DNA of 14,179 bases, from contig JAIRMO010000146.1 of assembly GCA_031258625.1 (NCBI GenBank), positions 1 through 14,179 on the forward strand. Direction: 5' to 3'. The notes under the pieces were generated by a model. The model had not been told where the DNA came from. It did not search any database and saw only the letters and a program-made list of their open reading frames with translations. Every line of letters begins with the position of its first letter. Position 1 is the stretch's first letter. Origin of the DNA: Spirochaetaceae bacterium (GTDB lineage Bacteria; Spirochaetota; Spirochaetia; Treponematales; Breznakiellaceae). Below are positions 13,980 through 14,179 of the stretch, piece by piece. Both the position numbers and the translations under genes were made by a program.

Positions 13980-14027
13980 CCTCCTTCCGGACTAAATTAC
14001 GGTCTGCCATACCGGCAGACAAAGAGG
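13980..14027 (-). promoter_or_regulatory. Structured rpsF leader, candidate S6:S18 autoregulatory element
   Basis: Read on the - strand, CCTCTTT (14027-14021) can pair with the rpsF ribosome-binding site AAGGAGG (13986-13980) over seven positions, one of them G-U. Directly inside lies a perfect 7-bp hairpin, GTCTGCC / GGCAGAC, with a five-base loop (14002-14020). The 3' side between the stems (13987-14001, cgtaatttagtccgg) is unpaired and contains CCG. Many bacteria have an S6:S18-binding mRNA motif in the rpsF leader with a CCG-containing bulge mimicking the 16S site. The layout here fits it, but I could not compare it with a covariance model. Confidence 0.6.
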
Positions 14028-14040
14028 TGTATTGGGGTGC

Positions 14041-14063
14041 TTTCAAAATATGATATCTTGAAA
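14041..14063 (-). repeat. 6-bp inverted repeat at the start of the rpsF transcript
   Basis: TTTCAA (14041-14046) and TTGAAA (14058-14063) flank an 11-base AT-rich spacer, beginning about where transcription should start. It may be a short 5' stabilising hairpin or an operator half-site pair. The low G-C content makes a chance origin possible. Confidence 0.25.
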
Positions 14064-14070
14064 CTGTCTT

Positions 14071-14099
14071 ATAATATAAAGAAATAACTTTTTCGTCAA
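14071..14099 (-). promoter_or_regulatory. Sigma70-type promoter of the rpsF operon
   Basis: On the - strand TTGACG (-35, 14099-14094) and TATTAT (-10, 14076-14071) each have one mismatch to consensus and are separated by exactly 17 bases. Transcription would start near 14064, giving a leader of about 88 bases before rpsF. No competing site of this quality was seen upstream to the window edge. Confidence 0.8.
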
Positions 14100-14179
14100 C
14101 ACATCGCATTGCCACATCCGTATTGACCAGGAATTCAAAGTTTAAAAAAAAGGCCCGTTCAATATAAAAATGACCAAAT
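14100..14179. other. Gene-free right edge upstream of the rpsF promoter
   Basis: No coding region or recognisable RNA was seen. On the - strand GGGCC is followed by eight T (14151-14144), which looks like the 3' arm and U-run of a terminator for a gene lying to the right. The matching 5' arm would be outside the window. Confidence 0.3.

Noticed and set aside
1..14179. CRISPR arrays, tRNA, rRNA, insertion sequences, phage genes, attachment sites
   Set aside because: Looked for on both strands. No direct-repeat arrays, cloverleaf-like sequences, transposase or integrase frames, or long terminal repeats were seen, and all the sizeable frames belong to the genes listed.

Overview
This is a bacterial chromosome segment carrying mostly housekeeping genes. 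Protein sequences, gene order and roughly 50% GC suggest a spirochaete of the genus Treponema or a close relative, perhaps of the termite-gut type. That assignment is inference, since no rRNA gene is present. Thirteen of the fifteen complete genes belong to recognisable families of known role or known domain. No mobile element, CRISPR array, tRNA or rRNA was found, and no gene-free stretch exceeds 300 bases.

Left block, + strand, 14-9251: rpsB, tsf, frr, uppS, cdsA, dxr and rseP, followed by a CpXC-domain protein and a WD40-like propeller protein. This is the widespread translation, isoprenoid, phospholipid and site-2-protease cluster. pyrH, which lies between tsf and frr in many bacteria, is missing here, and a small GC hairpin occupies the tsf-frr gap. 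From frr to rseP the genes overlap or lie within 24 bases, so one polycistronic message is likely. Dxr (MEP pathway) and UppS together lead to undecaprenyl carrier lipid, CdsA makes CDP-diacylglycerol, and RseP is an intramembrane protease. The last two genes share a GTGA overlap and look like a spirochaete-type envelope or regulatory add-on.

Right block, - strand, read from 14100 down to 9290: a clear sigma70-type promoter, a structured leader, then rpsF, ssb, rpsR, a DUF2232-like membrane protein, rplI, dnaB and a small ComFB-family gene. This is the classic S6-SSB-S18-L9-DnaB operon linking ribosome assembly and replication. The two blocks converge with only 38 bases between their stop codons (9252-9289).

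The most interesting non-coding signal is the rpsF leader. A 7-bp hairpin is enclosed by a second 7-bp pairing that would sequester the rpsF Shine-Dalgarno sequence, leaving a one-sided bulge that contains CCG. This resembles the known S6:S18 autoregulatory mRNA motif. Other points of interest are extended, probably disordered tails on S2, S18 and L9, a substituted CdsA signature that contains a G9 tract, two operon genes without Shine-Dalgarno sequences, and a ComFB-type gene downstream of dnaB. I did not see a clearly new multi-gene system.
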